A stretch of DNA of 49,631 bases from Verrucomicrobiales bacterium (GCA_028293445.1 JAQGOU010000006.1:1-49631); one strand, 5' to 3'. Positions 14,953-24,666 are shown, numbered from the stretch's first letter. Translations and numbers: made by a program. The notes: generated by a model from the sequence alone, not told the origin.

Positions 14953-16398
14953 CTAATTCATCTTCTTCCGTTTATAATCCGGATTGGACGCCGGGCTTTG
15001 GGCTCCTACGTTTTTCAACCAGTCGTGCAGAAGCAATTTCAATTCCTCCGTTTTTTCGGGCATTGTCGTCGAAAGGTCCTTTTTCTCGGAAGGATCCAGG
15101 TTCAAATTGTACAGTTCCGCGTGCTTGTCTTCGTAGTATTCCAACAGCTTCCAATCCCCGGCACGCACAGCGCTCACTGGACCTGTGGTTTGATAATAAT
15201 GCGGGAAGTTGAAGAAGAGTTCCTCGCGCGCTTGCGACCCTTTTTCATTTTTTAAAAACGGCAACAGGCTCGTCCCATCTGCGGATGTGTTCTTAAGATT
15301 TGCGGCAGCCGCGATCGTCGAATATAAATCTGTCGAAATCACGGGTGCGGAACAGACTTTTCCGGCGTGCGTCACGCCGGGGCACCGAACAATCAACGGA
15401 ACCCGAATGCCGCCTTCATAGAGCGAACCTTTCCCGGATCGAAGCGGGTAATTATCGGTGACCTGCTGCTTATCCCATCTACCGATGTAACCGCCATTGT
15501 CAGAGGTGAAGATGACCAGGGTGTTTTCTTCCGCGCCACACGCCTTCAATTTCGCCAGCACGCGGCCGACACTATCGTCCAGGCTCTGAATCATGGCTGC
15601 ATATTTGGCGTTACGATGATGCAGGCTGGGATTCGCTTTGAGTTTCTCCGCGTATCGTTCAACGTATTCCGGCTTCGCCTCCACCGGTGTGTGCGGCGCG
15701 TGATGCGCCAGATAAAGGAAAAATGGTTTCGCCTTTGCATCGTCGATGACCCGCATTGCCTCATCCGTCAGGCGGTCGCTCAAATATTCGTTGGTGTTAC
15801 CGAATTCCAGATGCGGGACATAACGGAAGCCGTCGCCCCAGGTATTCGAACCGCGATACGGAAAGAAATAGGTTTCAGGCGCGCCCCAATGCGTACCACC
15901 GATATTCGCATCAAAGCCAAACCCTTCGGGATAGTGCGATGCGTCCCCCAGATGCCATTTGCCGACGAGCGCGGTGACATAGCCCGCGTCATGAAGCACC
16001 GCGGCAATTGTCTTCTCTTCTAGAGGCAGATTGCCGATGGCAACAGGAGGAACAAGCTTTTGATTTCCGGCGGACTGCAATGTCGCTTCAAACCAAGTCG
16101 TCATATGCAGGCGCGCGGGATGTTTGCCCGTTAGAATGCTGGCTCGCGTTGGCGAACAGACCGGCGACGCGCTGTAACAATCAGTGAAGCGAACGCCTTC
16201 GCTCGCGAGACGATCAATATTCGGCGTCTCCACCAAATCCCCGCCATAACAACCCAGATCAGACCAGCCCAGGTCATCAGCCAGAATGAGAACGACATTC
16301 GGCGGTCTGCTTGCGGCGGGCGACGCGATCACCACGCTGAAAAGAAACGCCACGACCATGCAGGGCGTAATGAGGACGCGCGGTGAAAGCCAAGGCAT
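14953..16398 (-). CDS. Secreted sulfatase (arylsulfatase family S1)
   Basis: A 481-residue exported sulfatase. A signal peptide covers about residues 1-30 (VLITPCMVVAFLFSVVIASP). The metal-binding NVVLILADDLGWSD supplies D41 and D42. The CSPTRASILTGK signature has C81 as the residue converted to formylglycine. Further active-site groups are K147/H149 in GKWHLG, D300 and N301 in IFTSDNGG, and the lysine in LRSGKGSLYEGG. It hydrolyses sulfate esters, probably on sulfated polysaccharides. The cysteine-type signature needs a formylglycine-generating or anaerobic maturase, which is not in this window. Length is normal. The specific substrate cannot be told from sequence alone. Confidence 0.93.
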   Translation of the reverse strand: MPWLSPRVLITPCMVVAFLFSVVIASPAASRPPNVVLILADDLGWSDLGCYGGDLVETPNIDRLASEGVRFTDCYSASPVCSPTRASILTGKHPARLHMTTWFEATLQSAGNQKLVPPVAIGNLPLEEKTIAAVLHDAGYVTALVGKWHLGDASHYPEGFGFDANIGGTHWGAPETYFFPYRGSNTWGDGFRYVPHLEFGNTNEYLSDRLTDEAMRVIDDAKAKPFFLYLAHHAPHTPVEAKPEYVERYAEKLKANPSLHHRNAKYAAMIQSLDDSVGRVLAKLKACGAEENTLVIFTSDNGGYIGRWDKQQVTDNYPLRSGKGSLYEGGIRVPLIVRCPGVTHAGKVCSAPVISTDLYSTIAAAANLKNTSADGTSLLPFLKNEKGSQAREELFFNFPHYYQTTGPVSAVRAGDWKLLEYYEDKHAELYNLNLDPSEKKDLSTTMPEKTEELKLLLHDWLKNVGAQSPASNPDYKRKKMN

Positions 16399-16451
16399 GC
16401 GAGGAACTTAGAACGCCACGCGGAAGTTGTTCAATTTGATTTGTGCGCGAT

Positions 16452-17057
16452 CTACTGCAGCACGATGGTCCGAAAAGTTAGATTGATCCTCGGCGTTTTG
16501 ATTTTCGTCGCCTTCGGCAGGCGGTGCTGCCAGTGGGTTTGCGTGGCGTCTTTCATCATGAGCAGGCTGCCTTTCTCAAGGACCACGGACACCACCTGCT
16601 GGGTTTGTTTGTGTTTGAAACAAAATTTCCGTTCTGCACCGAAACTGAGTGATGCGATGCTGGTGTTTTTGCCGAGCGCCTTTTCGTCGTCGCTGTGCCA
16701 CGCCATGCCTTCGTTCCCGTCGTGATAAAGATTCAACAGACATGAATTGAAGGTTGTCGCGGTGAGTTTCTCCACGCTTGATTTGAGGGTCACCAATTCT
16801 TTAGTCCAAAGCCGCGCCTGTTTGGTACTGCCCGAATAGGTATAAAAATATTCGGCGTCGCCATACCAGGCTACCTTCCGCGCGGTGACAATATGTTTGC
16901 CGAAAATATTTGCCTCGTCGTTCTTCCACGCAATGGTGTCCAACAACGCCTGAAAATAGTTCTCCGCTTGCTGCTCGCTGAAGATTGGCCCGTAATAATT
17001 CACGGTGCCGTCACACGGCAACAGATTGACGCTCGGCTCGCTCGCAAACAGGTTCAT
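16452..17057 (-). CDS. alkB: AlkB-family 2-oxoglutarate/Fe(II) dioxygenase
   Basis: A 201-residue AlkB homologue that oxidatively removes alkyl groups from damaged DNA or RNA bases. The iron site is visible as HSD in GMAWHSDDEKALGKN plus the distal histidine in TQTHWQHRLPK. The 2-oxoglutarate arginines are in TPRINLTFRTI. The preceding NSCLLNLYHDGNEG stretch is typical of the family. The open frame extends further upstream, but that part is antisense-like material overlapping ada. The ATG at 17057 overlaps the ada stop as ATGA, which supports this start and translational coupling. The pairing ada-alkB matches the adaptive-response operon of E. coli. It resembles the ALKBH2/3-type more than E. 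coli AlkB. Confidence 0.9.
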   Translation of the reverse strand: MNLFASEPSVNLLPCDGTVNYYGPIFSEQQAENYFQALLDTIAWKNDEANIFGKHIVTARKVAWYGDAEYFYTYSGSTKQARLWTKELVTLKSSVEKLTATTFNSCLLNLYHDGNEGMAWHSDDEKALGKNTSIASLSFGAERKFCFKHKQTQQVVSVVLEKGSLLMMKDATQTHWQHRLPKATKIKTPRINLTFRTIVLQ

Positions 17058-18148
17058 ACTCCGGATGCTCGGCCCTTCATCTGGTTTCGTTCTCTTTCCA
17101 ACAAAGCGCGCTTGCGTTCCACGCCCCAACGATAACCGGAAAGATTGCCGTCGGTCCGCACCACCCGATGACACGGAATCGCGACTGCGATCGCATTCGC
17201 AGCGCACGCACCCGCCACCGCACGCACGGCTTTGGGCAGGCCGATGCGCTTGGCAATTTCTGTATAGTTCGCCGTGGTTCCGACCGAAATCTCGCTGAGT
17301 GCTTTCCAAACTCGCTGCTGGAAGGCGGTGCCGCGCACGTCGAGAGGCAGGTTCAAACCGAGTCGTGGCGTTTCAATGAAACCAACGACACGAGCGACCA
17401 CACGTTCAAACTTTTTGTCGCCCCCAATCAACCGCGCCCGGGGAAATCGGTTCTGAACATCTTTACAAAGATCTTGCGGATCATCTCCGAGTAGAATCGC
17501 ACAAACTCCCTTCTCGGACGACGCCACCAGGATTGATCCCAATGAACATTCGCCTACCGCGAAGCGAATCGTCGTTCCTTCTCCCCCTGCGCGATAACGC
17601 TTCGGTGCCATCCCGAGCATCTGGGAAGAGTCCGCGTAGAAGCGGCTATTAGAATTGAATCCCGCGCTGTAGATCGCAGTGGTCACAGTGTTGCGTTTTG
17701 CGAGTTCACTGCGGGCTCGTTCATTACGCTGCGCCTTCGCGTAGGCTTTCGGAGTGAGACCGACCCGCTTCGTGAAGACTCGATGGAAATGAAACGGGCT
17801 CATGCCCACTGCTTTCGCCAGAACGCCAAGGTTGGGCGATTGCGTAGCCGTCGTTATTAGCCTGCAAGCCTTGGCCACCGTCGCGGCGTGCAATTCCTCG
17901 AGCGCTTGCCCATTCGGTTGACACCGCTTGCACGCGCGAAATCCTGCGGCTTCCGCTTGCTCGCACGTGACGTGGAACTGAATATTGTTGCGGAGCGGCA
18001 AACGAGCCGAGCAGGACGGACGGCAATACACTCCTGTTGTTTTTACCGAATAGTAAAACGCACCATCCGCTTCGCTGTCGCGCTGGACCACTGCCTCCCA
18101 TCGCGCCACGTCACTCGTATATGCTCTGTTTTTAGATACCGCTTTCAT
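17054..18148 (-). CDS. ada: Bifunctional transcriptional activator/O6-alkylguanine-DNA alkyltransferase Ada
   Basis: A 364-residue full-length Ada protein. The N-terminal zinc domain has the four cysteines in VYCRPSCSAR and RACKRCQPN; one of them accepts methyl groups from phosphotriesters and turns the protein into an activator. An AraC-type helix-turn-helix follows (VLAKAVGMSPFHFHRVFTKR and SAGFNSNSRFY). The C-terminal methyltransferase domain holds the acceptor cysteine in IPCHRVVRTDGNLSGYRWG. The start at 18148 matches the E. coli N-terminus (MKAVSKN..). An ATG at 18181 would add 11 residues but lies upstream of the predicted transcription start. Alkylation-induced autoregulation is supported by the upstream Ada-box-like sequence. 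Confidence 0.94.
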   Translation of the reverse strand: MKAVSKNRAYTSDVARWEAVVQRDSEADGAFYYSVKTTGVYCRPSCSARLPLRNNIQFHVTCEQAEAAGFRACKRCQPNGQALEELHAATVAKACRLITTATQSPNLGVLAKAVGMSPFHFHRVFTKRVGLTPKAYAKAQRNERARSELAKRNTVTTAIYSAGFNSNSRFYADSSQMLGMAPKRYRAGGEGTTIRFAVGECSLGSILVASSEKGVCAILLGDDPQDLCKDVQNRFPRARLIGGDKKFERVVARVVGFIETPRLGLNLPLDVRGTAFQQRVWKALSEISVGTTANYTEIAKRIGLPKAVRAVAGACAANAIAVAIPCHRVVRTDGNLSGYRWGVERKRALLERERNQMKGRASGV

Positions 18149-18171
18149 TAATTCATTCTTCTTCTGAGCTG

Positions 18172-18220
18172 AATATAGCAATTCTTCCGACGAAAAAACT
18201 CTGGTTCTTGCTTTTCAATT
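18172..18220 (-). promoter_or_regulatory. Putative Ada-box operator and promoter of ada-alkB
   Basis: On the minus strand, AATTGAAAAGCAAGA (18220-18206) matches 12 of 15 bases of the E. coli ada operator AATTAAAGCGCAAGA. It keeps the A box AAT and B box GCAA with the same 6-base gap. It is followed by a weak -35 (AGTTTT, 18200-18195) and a -10 TATATT (18177-18172), the layout expected for an Ada-activated promoter. The consensus is recalled from established work on E. coli; binding here is inferred. Confidence 0.65.
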
Positions 18221-18310
18221 CCAGCTTGTGTTCAGGCCGGGGGCCTCAGATTCATAAAAACGACTTGGACTAACCGCCGGTCGCCGGTAACAATTTACGT
18301 TCTCACGAAT

Positions 18311-19633
18311 ATGCGTTCACTTATTTTTCGCTCGGGCTTTTCGATCCTGGCTGGGTTCTGTTTTTTTTCCCTTTCCTCCGTTGCGGCCGAGAAGGCGCGC
18401 TGGTTCAAAGGGAATACACATACTCATTCGTTCTGGAGTGATGGTGATGAATTCCCGGAAATGATCGCCGACTGGTATAAAACCCATCAATACGATTTCC
18501 TCGCCTTCTCAGATCATAACTCGGTACAGGACGGAGAAAAGTGGCTGCCCATCAATGACCCTAATCGTCCCGCGATTCTCAAGAAATATATCACGCGCTT
18601 TGGTGTGATCGGTGTGGAACAAGAAAAACGCAACGGCACGAATTATGTCCGTTTGAAAAAGTTCCAGGAGTTCGAACCTCTTTTCCAGGAAAAGGGGAAG
18701 TTCCTGCTGCTGCGCGGCGAAGAAATTTCTGCGTCCGTCCCTGGCACCCCTCTTCATATTGGCGCCGTCAACGTGACCACCTTGATTGAACCCCACTACG
18801 GCAGCAACGTCGCCAACATTACCGAGGTGATCGATCAGAATCTCGCGGCCATCTTTGAGCAACGCAAAAAAACGCGTCAGCCGGTACTCGGGCATGTGAA
18901 TCATCCGAATTTTCAATGGGCCATCACGGCTGAAGAATTGATGGCGGTAAAAAACGAACATTTTTTCGAAGTCTTCAACGGTCATCCCCACGTCCACAAC
19001 GACGGTGATGCCACCCACTCTGGCACAGAACGGATTTGGGATATCATGCTCACGCATCGCCTCACTGATTTGAAATTACCCGTCGTTTACGGGATCGCAA
19101 CCGATGACTGTCATCACTATCAAGTCTGGGGCGCGCGGAAAAACAATCCAGGTGAAGGCTGGGTCATGGTGCGGGCGAAGACGTTGAGTGCCAAGAGTCT
19201 GATTGAGGCAATGGAACAAGGAGACTTCTACGCGTCGAGCGGAGTCACGTTGCGCGACGTGCGCCGCGATAAAAAAACCTACACCGTGGAAGTTGAACCC
19301 ACCAGCGGTGTCGATTACACCATTCAATTCATCGGCACCCGCGCCGGTTTCGATCCGAAGAGCGAGGCCGTGTTGGACAAGAATGGCACCGCTCTCCGTG
19401 TGTCGCGTCGGTATAGTCCGAGCATTGGTGAAGTGTTCCAGGAAGTTAAGGGCACCGCCGCCACTTATACGCTGAAGGGCGATGAGATCTACGTTCGTGC
19501 CAAAATTGTTTCTTCGAAGATGAAATATCCGGAAGCCGCCGCGACGGCACAGAAGAATTCCATGGAAACATTTGAGTCGGCGTGGACGCAACCACTCGTG
19601 AATGCGAAGGTAAAGCTGGCCTCTAAAAACTAA
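18311..19633 (+). CDS. Secreted PHP-domain metal-dependent hydrolase
   Basis: A 440-residue exported protein with a signal peptide (MRSLIFRSGFSILAGFCFFS, cleavage expected near VAA|EK). The mature N-terminal half is a PHP (polymerase and histidinol phosphatase) domain. Metal-binding motifs run in order: GNTHTHSFWSDG (H37, H39, D44), FLAFSDHNS (D68, H69), LRGEEIS, LGHVNHPNF and ATDDCHHYQ. The last ~120 residues form a beta-rich domain. The family includes phosphoesterases and the CehA/McbA carbamate hydrolases. The substrate here is unknown, but secretion points to organophosphate or polymer breakdown. It converges on the response regulator gene and shares the short gap holding a hairpin. Confidence 0.87.
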   Translation: MRSLIFRSGFSILAGFCFFSLSSVAAEKARWFKGNTHTHSFWSDGDEFPEMIADWYKTHQYDFLAFSDHNSVQDGEKWLPINDPNRPAILKKYITRFGVIGVEQEKRNGTNYVRLKKFQEFEPLFQEKGKFLLLRGEEISASVPGTPLHIGAVNVTTLIEPHYGSNVANITEVIDQNLAAIFEQRKKTRQPVLGHVNHPNFQWAITAEELMAVKNEHFFEVFNGHPHVHNDGDATHSGTERIWDIMLTHRLTDLKLPVVYGIATDDCHHYQVWGARKNNPGEGWVMVRAKTLSAKSLIEAMEQGDFYASSGVTLRDVRRDKKTYTVEVEPTSGVDYTIQFIGTRAGFDPKSEAVLDKNGTALRVSRRYSPSIGEVFQEVKGTAATYTLKGDEIYVRAKIVSSKMKYPEAAATAQKNSMETFESAWTQPLVNAKVKLASKN

Positions 19634-19648
19634 CCGCGAGGCGCGGTT
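19625..19648 (-). terminator. Terminator of the propeller-sensor two-component operon
   Basis: AACCGCG (19632-19638) and CGCGGTT (19642-19648) form a 7-bp stem with a 3-base loop. On the minus strand it is followed by AG and a run of five T residues (19629-19625). It overlaps the response-regulator stop codon, and its left arm overlaps the stop of the convergent PHP gene. Confidence 0.65.
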
Positions 19649-20298
19649 TAACCAGGCCGGTTTTTACCGAGAAATTTCACCACCGCTTCCGTGCGCGACC
19701 GCACCTGAAGTTTTTCGTAAATATTTCGCAGATGATTGCGCACTGTAAAAACGCTGATGCCGAGCATGTCAGCGATTTCCTTGTATTGATAACCCTTGGC
19801 CAGGTGCGTGAGGATTTCGTGCTCGCGCCCGGATAGTTCCGCCGTCTGCTCGGAGGTTTTTCCCATGTCCTGCACATATTGCACAACCTTCCGTGCGATC
19901 TGACTGGACATCGGTGAGCCCCCTTTTTGGACCTCCGCTATCGCTTCGATAATTTGCACCGGCGCCGTTTGTTTAATCAGGTAGCCGCTTGCGCCCGCCA
20001 TCAACGAATCGAAAATCTTCGCGTTGTCCATGTAAACGGTGAGCATGATCACCTGCAACTTCGGGCGCACCGCTTTCAACTTCCCGACGCATTCTATCCC
20101 AGAGATTTCTGGAAGGTTGATATCCATCAGAACAACATCTGGCCAATCGAGCGGCAGCCGTTTCAACGCCACTTCGGCATTCGGAAACGTGCTGATGCAG
20201 CGATAGCCGGGCGTGCCGTTGATAAGGATGCTCATGGTTTCGCGCACACCGGCGTCATCCTCCACGATGGAAACTTTGATCGGGTTGGTTGTGCTCAT
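19648..20298 (-). CDS. NarL/FixJ-family response regulator
   Basis: A 216-residue response regulator. The receiver domain shows the acidic pair in SIVEDDAGVRE, the phospho-acceptor aspartate in DVVLMDINLPEISG, T in VIMLTVY and K in YLIKQTA. The LuxR-type helix-turn-helix at the C-terminus reads LSGREHEILTHLAKGYQYKE and ISVFTVRNHLRNIYEKL, followed by RSRTEAVVKFLGK. Its start codon overlaps the stop of the large sensor kinase by four bases, so the two form one operon and a cognate pair. Targets are unknown; nearby secreted enzymes such as the PHP protein or the GH5-like glycosidase are candidates. Confidence 0.94.
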   Translation of the reverse strand: MSTTNPIKVSIVEDDAGVRETMSILINGTPGYRCISTFPNAEVALKRLPLDWPDVVLMDINLPEISGIECVGKLKAVRPKLQVIMLTVYMDNAKIFDSLMAGASGYLIKQTAPVQIIEAIAEVQKGGSPMSSQIARKVVQYVQDMGKTSEQTAELSGREHEILTHLAKGYQYKEIADMLGISVFTVRNHLRNIYEKLQVRSRTEAVVKFLGKNRPG

Positions 20299-23273
20299 GT
20301 CTGCTCAGGCTTGGGGGTTTTGATCGGAAATTGAATCGAAATCTTAGCGCCTTTTCCGGCAGCGCTCTGCAATTCAAACTGGCCACCGACTGCTTGCATC
20401 CGTTTCTGCATATTTTTCAAACCGTTCCCGGCGTGGGCTGCTTCAGTCGGGCTAAATCCTTTGCCATCGTCCTCCAGTGAAAAAAATAAAATGCCGTCAC
20501 CACTGCGTAGCTGCATGGTGGCTGCTGTGGCGCCCGAATGTTTAACGACGTTGTTTAAACATTCTTTCACCACGGAAAAGAAATTATGCCGCACATCGGA
20601 GGGTAATTGGATGTCTACTACTTTGTCGGGAAACTCGAACCGGCTTCGAATGGAAGCAGTTTCGAGATAGGCCTGCGCATACTCATGAATGTATCCGACA
20701 AGTTTTTCGAGCGAATCGTTTTCCGGGTTCACTGCCCAGACGATGGCGTCGAGGTTGCGCACCACATCGTGCACGGCCGAGTTCATTTTCGTGAGGTGCG
20801 CTGGCGTGTCAGTGGCATTCTTTTTTGAGGCCAATTCACTCAAGAGAAGAATTTCGGTTAACCGCGCGCCGAGTTCGTCGTGCATATCTTGGGCGATGCG
20901 GGTGCGCTCGCGTTCGACAGCATGCTCCTCTTCAGTGCGACGCAGCTGCGATTTAATCTTATGCACGGACACATAACGTACCGTTCCCACTACTAGGCCG
21001 GAGGCGAGCAGCGCCAGCGCGCTCATGAACCACCAGCTTTTATAAAATGCCGGCGTCAGCGACACATTAAATGTGATCCCCTTTTGATTCCACAGGCCGT
21101 CACTGTTGCAGGCTATCACGCGGAATTGATACTCACCTGCAGGCAGGCGCCCGTAATGAGCCTCCCGCTTCGTAGCGTCGATCCAATCGCTATCCCATCC
21201 GTCGAGTTTGTATTTAAAGGCCATCTTTTCCGGCGCATCAAAACTCGGGGAGGTAAACCGAAATACCATTTCGTTTTTATTAGCCACCAGGCGCACGGGC
21301 TGTGTTGAGTCTACTTCATGGCCATCAACGAGGACCTCTTCCAGGTGCAGTTGGGGCGGTTCCTGATTGAATGTTTCCCGGCGCGGATCAACAACAACAA
21401 CCCCTCTACTCGTGGGGACCCAGAGCTTTCCATCCTGCGTTTTACAGAGCGCGGTGCTTCCTGTTCCTTTGCATTCGGTGCTTAACATTCCGTCTGCTTT
21501 GCCGAACACCGTGCAGGAGATTGTCTTCTCCAGCCCCGCTTCAAAATCGGCCAGGTTCTTCTTGTGGATACAGAATATCCCGCGGGACGATGTGAGCCAC
21601 AGCCGGCCGAATTCGTCTTCCTGAATCCCGTGGATCTGGTCATGGAACAATCCATTCGTGGTCGTGAAGGTAGAAAAGGTTCCGTTGTGAAAACGATTCA
21701 GGCCGCCCATCGTTCCGACCCAGACACTGCCTTCTTTGTCTTCAAAGATTACTGACACGAAGCGGTGCGAAAGACCGTTCTGCACTCCATAGCTTTTAAA
21801 CGTTCCCTTTTCTCCAATGGCCATTCCCCCATCCGTTCCACACCACAACCTGCCCTGCCGATCTTCATAAAAGCACTCAATCGAATTGGATGGCAGCCCG
21901 TTCGCGACGGTGTAGCGCGTGAATTCTGAATTCTGGTATGCCGCCAGCCCGCTCCTTGTGCCGACCCACAAAACTCCTTTGCTGTCTTCAAACAATGCGC
22001 GAATGGAGTGATCAACAAAGCCTTCCTTGCTGCGAAGGTGATCGATCCTCTCGTTCGACATTCGATTTAGTCCGCCGTCATAATCCATGCCGAACCACAT
22101 CTCACCTGCGCGACTGGGGAGAAGCGTTAAAACCAAATCACTCGAGAGGCGTTCGGTCCGTGAAAATTTTTGGATCTCATTCCCGCTGACCTTGTTGACA
22201 CCACCACCCCACAAGCCAATCCAAACCGCACCGGCTTTGTCTTCCGCAATTGAGCTGACGGAGTTGTGCGAAAGTCCATTCTGCATCGTGAGCGTCGTCA
22301 GCACCCGGCGCTTCATCCGAATCAAGCCATCCCGCGTGCAGACCCAGAGATTTTGCTCGCGATCTTCGCTGATGCCATAGACGCGGTCGAAAGATCCGCC
22401 ATCCGTCGCCGTTTCGATGATGAACTTTTCTTCACTGCGCCGGGTCAGCCCATTGAGAGTACCGATCCAGAGCTGTCCCTCGTGATCTTCAAAAACGGAG
22501 CTGACGATGTTATCCGACAGCCCGTCTTTCTGCGTGAAATTCCTAAACTTCCCATCTTTGAAGCGGCTCAACCCGTAATGCGATCCGACCCAGAGATTTC
22601 CAGAACGATCCAGGCAAAGCGCCCGCGTTGAATTGTGTAGCAATCCCTGCTTCGAGGTGTAGGTCGTGAATTTGCCTTCCGCATAGCGGGACAGGCCCGA
22701 CGCCGTGGCGATCCACAAGTTGCCCTTGGTATCTTCGCATATCGCACGAATGGAGTTATGAACAAGGCCATCGTTTGTGGTGAAATTGGTGAAAGCGCCG
22801 TTCTGGTGTTTGAACAGGCCTTTCGATCCCGTCCCGATCCACAACGATCCGTCCCTGCTCTCAAAGAGCGTGGTGATTGCATCCTCACCGATCACTTTCG
22901 GAATTGGGAATGGCCTGATGGCGCCTCGCAAAATATGCGTGACAGTTCCCGAATCGGTTCCAATAAAGATCGCACCGGATTGGGTTTGGTGGATCGCTGT
23001 GATCATCTGATTGCTGAGCCCCGTGGTGGTAATGGTGACGAACCTCGCCCCGTCGAAGCGGGCCAGGCCTGCTTCCGTGCCGATCCACAAATAATTGTCC
23101 GCTGACTGAGCCGCGCTCCGGACAGCGTGCGTTGGAAGTCCATGTTCTGACTGCCACCGCTGGGAGATATAAGATTCGGTCTCTCTGACCACGGCCGCCT
23201 GAAGTTGGGGCACGACCGAGAGCGCCACGCACAAGGCGAGGATGAGAAGGCGACACTGCTGGCTTGCGCTCAT
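20295..23273 (-). CDS. Periplasmic beta-propeller sensor histidine kinase (Reg_prop/Y_Y_Y type)
   Basis: A 992-residue membrane sensor. A signal peptide covers about residues 1-26. About 14 Reg_prop blades follow, with the recurrent pattern LWIGT..GL.R..NG.F..FT..NGL....V. They should fold into periplasmic seven-bladed propellers. A Y_Y_Y domain comes next (MAFKYKLDGWDSDWIDATKR, AGEYQFRVIACNSDG). One transmembrane helix follows (WWFMSALALLASGLVVG), then a coiled coil and the HisKA_3 box RIAQDMHDELGARLTEIL with phospho-acceptor H798. The HATPase domain has ECLNNVVKHS, DDGKGF and GNGLKNM. This architecture resembles the polysaccharide-sensing systems of Bacteroides but without a fused receiver. 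The ATG at 23273 is preferred over the TTG two codons earlier. Confidence 0.92.
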   Translation of the reverse strand: MSASQQCRLLILALCVALSVVPQLQAAVVRETESYISQRWQSEHGLPTHAVRSAAQSADNYLWIGTEAGLARFDGARFVTITTTGLSNQMITAIHQTQSGAIFIGTDSGTVTHILRGAIRPFPIPKVIGEDAITTLFESRDGSLWIGTGSKGLFKHQNGAFTNFTTNDGLVHNSIRAICEDTKGNLWIATASGLSRYAEGKFTTYTSKQGLLHNSTRALCLDRSGNLWVGSHYGLSRFKDGKFRNFTQKDGLSDNIVSSVFEDHEGQLWIGTLNGLTRRSEEKFIIETATDGGSFDRVYGISEDREQNLWVCTRDGLIRMKRRVLTTLTMQNGLSHNSVSSIAEDKAGAVWIGLWGGGVNKVSGNEIQKFSRTERLSSDLVLTLLPSRAGEMWFGMDYDGGLNRMSNERIDHLRSKEGFVDHSIRALFEDSKGVLWVGTRSGLAAYQNSEFTRYTVANGLPSNSIECFYEDRQGRLWCGTDGGMAIGEKGTFKSYGVQNGLSHRFVSVIFEDKEGSVWVGTMGGLNRFHNGTFSTFTTTNGLFHDQIHGIQEDEFGRLWLTSSRGIFCIHKKNLADFEAGLEKTISCTVFGKADGMLSTECKGTGSTALCKTQDGKLWVPTSRGVVVVDPRRETFNQEPPQLHLEEVLVDGHEVDSTQPVRLVANKNEMVFRFTSPSFDAPEKMAFKYKLDGWDSDWIDATKREAHYGRLPAGEYQFRVIACNSDGLWNQKGITFNVSLTPAFYKSWWFMSALALLASGLVVGTVRYVSVHKIKSQLRRTEEEHAVERERTRIAQDMHDELGARLTEILLLSELASKKNATDTPAHLTKMNSAVHDVVRNLDAIVWAVNPENDSLEKLVGYIHEYAQAYLETASIRSRFEFPDKVVDIQLPSDVRHNFFSVVKECLNNVVKHSGATAATMQLRSGDGILFFSLEDDGKGFSPTEAAHAGNGLKNMQKRMQAVGGQFELQSAAGKGAKISIQFPIKTPKPEQT

Positions 23274-23416
23274 GTTCAAAGAGGGATGCGATGAGTGTAT
23301 CAGGCAGGTGTCGGGTTTTGAAAACGTTTTTCGCGGTGTTATTCTTCCGTCCGCAATCGCAACCGCCGGGATTGGTCTCGCCTGTTCGTTTCTTTTGTAT
23401 TTAGATCCGCCGTCCT

Positions 23417-24515
23417 GTGCTCACAAAGCAATTTTTCGTTTTATGCTTTCTGCTTGGCTTCGCTTTTCCGCGTTGCGCTGTCTCCATGGAATCAATTGAG
23501 GTTTCAGCAGATCACGAGCATTTCGCGTTCAGCAAATCGAAAGCCAAGTTCTCTCCGCGAGGTTTTAATTATGACCGTGATTACAAAATGCGTTTGCTGG
23601 AAGACTACTGGGATACGGAATGGGAAACCGTCGTCGAAGATTTTCGGGAGATGAAACAGCTCGGCGCCAATGTTGTTCGCATTCATCTACAAGTGGCGAA
23701 ATTCATGGAAGGTCCTGATAAACCAAACCGCCGCTCTCTCTCTCGTTTGAAACAGCTGCTGAACCTGGCAGAAACGACCGGCCTCTATCTCGACATCACC
23801 GGCCTTGGTTGTTATCGCAAAGCAGACGTCCCGGCCTGGTTCGAACACCTCAACGAACAGGACCGTTGGACTCTCCAGGCCAACTTTTGGCGAGCCATCT
23901 CAAAATCTTGTTCGAAAAGCCCCCGCTGTTTTCTGCTACGACCTGATCAATGAACCCGTGGTTCCAGAAACCCGCTCGACCGATTGGCTCGTAGGACAAC
24001 TGGCCGGATTTTACTATGTGCAGGCCATTTCGCTTGATCGAGGGGATCGAACGCGCAGCGCTGTGGCCGCAGCCTGGATTTCAAAACTGACGAAAGCGAT
24101 CCGCCGCGAAGACCAAAGGCACCTCATCACCCTCGGCTTTCTTCCCAACAGTGCCGAAGCTTCCGGTGGCTCCGGTTTCCCTCCGCGCGAGGTGGCTCGC
24201 GATTTAGATTTCGTTTCGGTGCATCTTTATCCTAAACCCGGACATTTAACGGAGGACTTGGCTCTCTTACGCCAGTTTGCGATCGGCAAACCGCTCGTCA
24301 TTGAAGAAACTTATCCAATGCCGGCCAGTGCTGCTGACTTGAAAACGTTTCTCGAGGCCTCAATTCGGATAGCTAACGGCTGGATCGGGTTTTATTGGGG
24401 CAAACCGCCCGCAGAACTCCGCGAATCCAAACAAATCGGCGATCACATCCTCTTGAGTTGGTTAACTGTGTTCAAGGAGCTGAATCATTCGAACCCTCCT
24501 GGGAAGGAAAAATAA
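23417..24515 (+). pseudogene. GH5-like glycoside hydrolase, split by an apparent +1 frameshift
   Basis: Two overlapping frames encode one protein. The first (23417-23953) has a signal peptide (MLTKQFFVLCFLLGFAF) and the start of a TIM-barrel (RGFNYDRDY, FREMKQLGANVVRIHL). The second frame, from about 23925 to 24515, continues with FCYDLINEPVV and PLVIEETYPM. These hold the acid/base glutamate (NEP) and probable nucleophile (IEE) of clan GH-A. Removing one C from the run of five at 23920-23924 joins the frames as SKSPAVFCYDLINEP and gives a 365-residue enzyme. It is therefore either a real frameshift or a sequencing error in the homopolymer. The start is GTG. It is divergent from the sensor kinase. 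The substrate is probably a beta-linked glycan. Confidence 0.8.
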
Positions 24516-24666
24516 TTGTGAACTGTTCACCGGTTACGTTGGAATCCTCCGTGAATAGTATGGGTGCAACTTTAATAACATCGACTAAAGCGACATACGG
24601 GAACTTACCGACAGAGTTATCAGGGGGTGCTGACGCCCGTTTTGAGCCCGTCCGTCCTGACGGATT

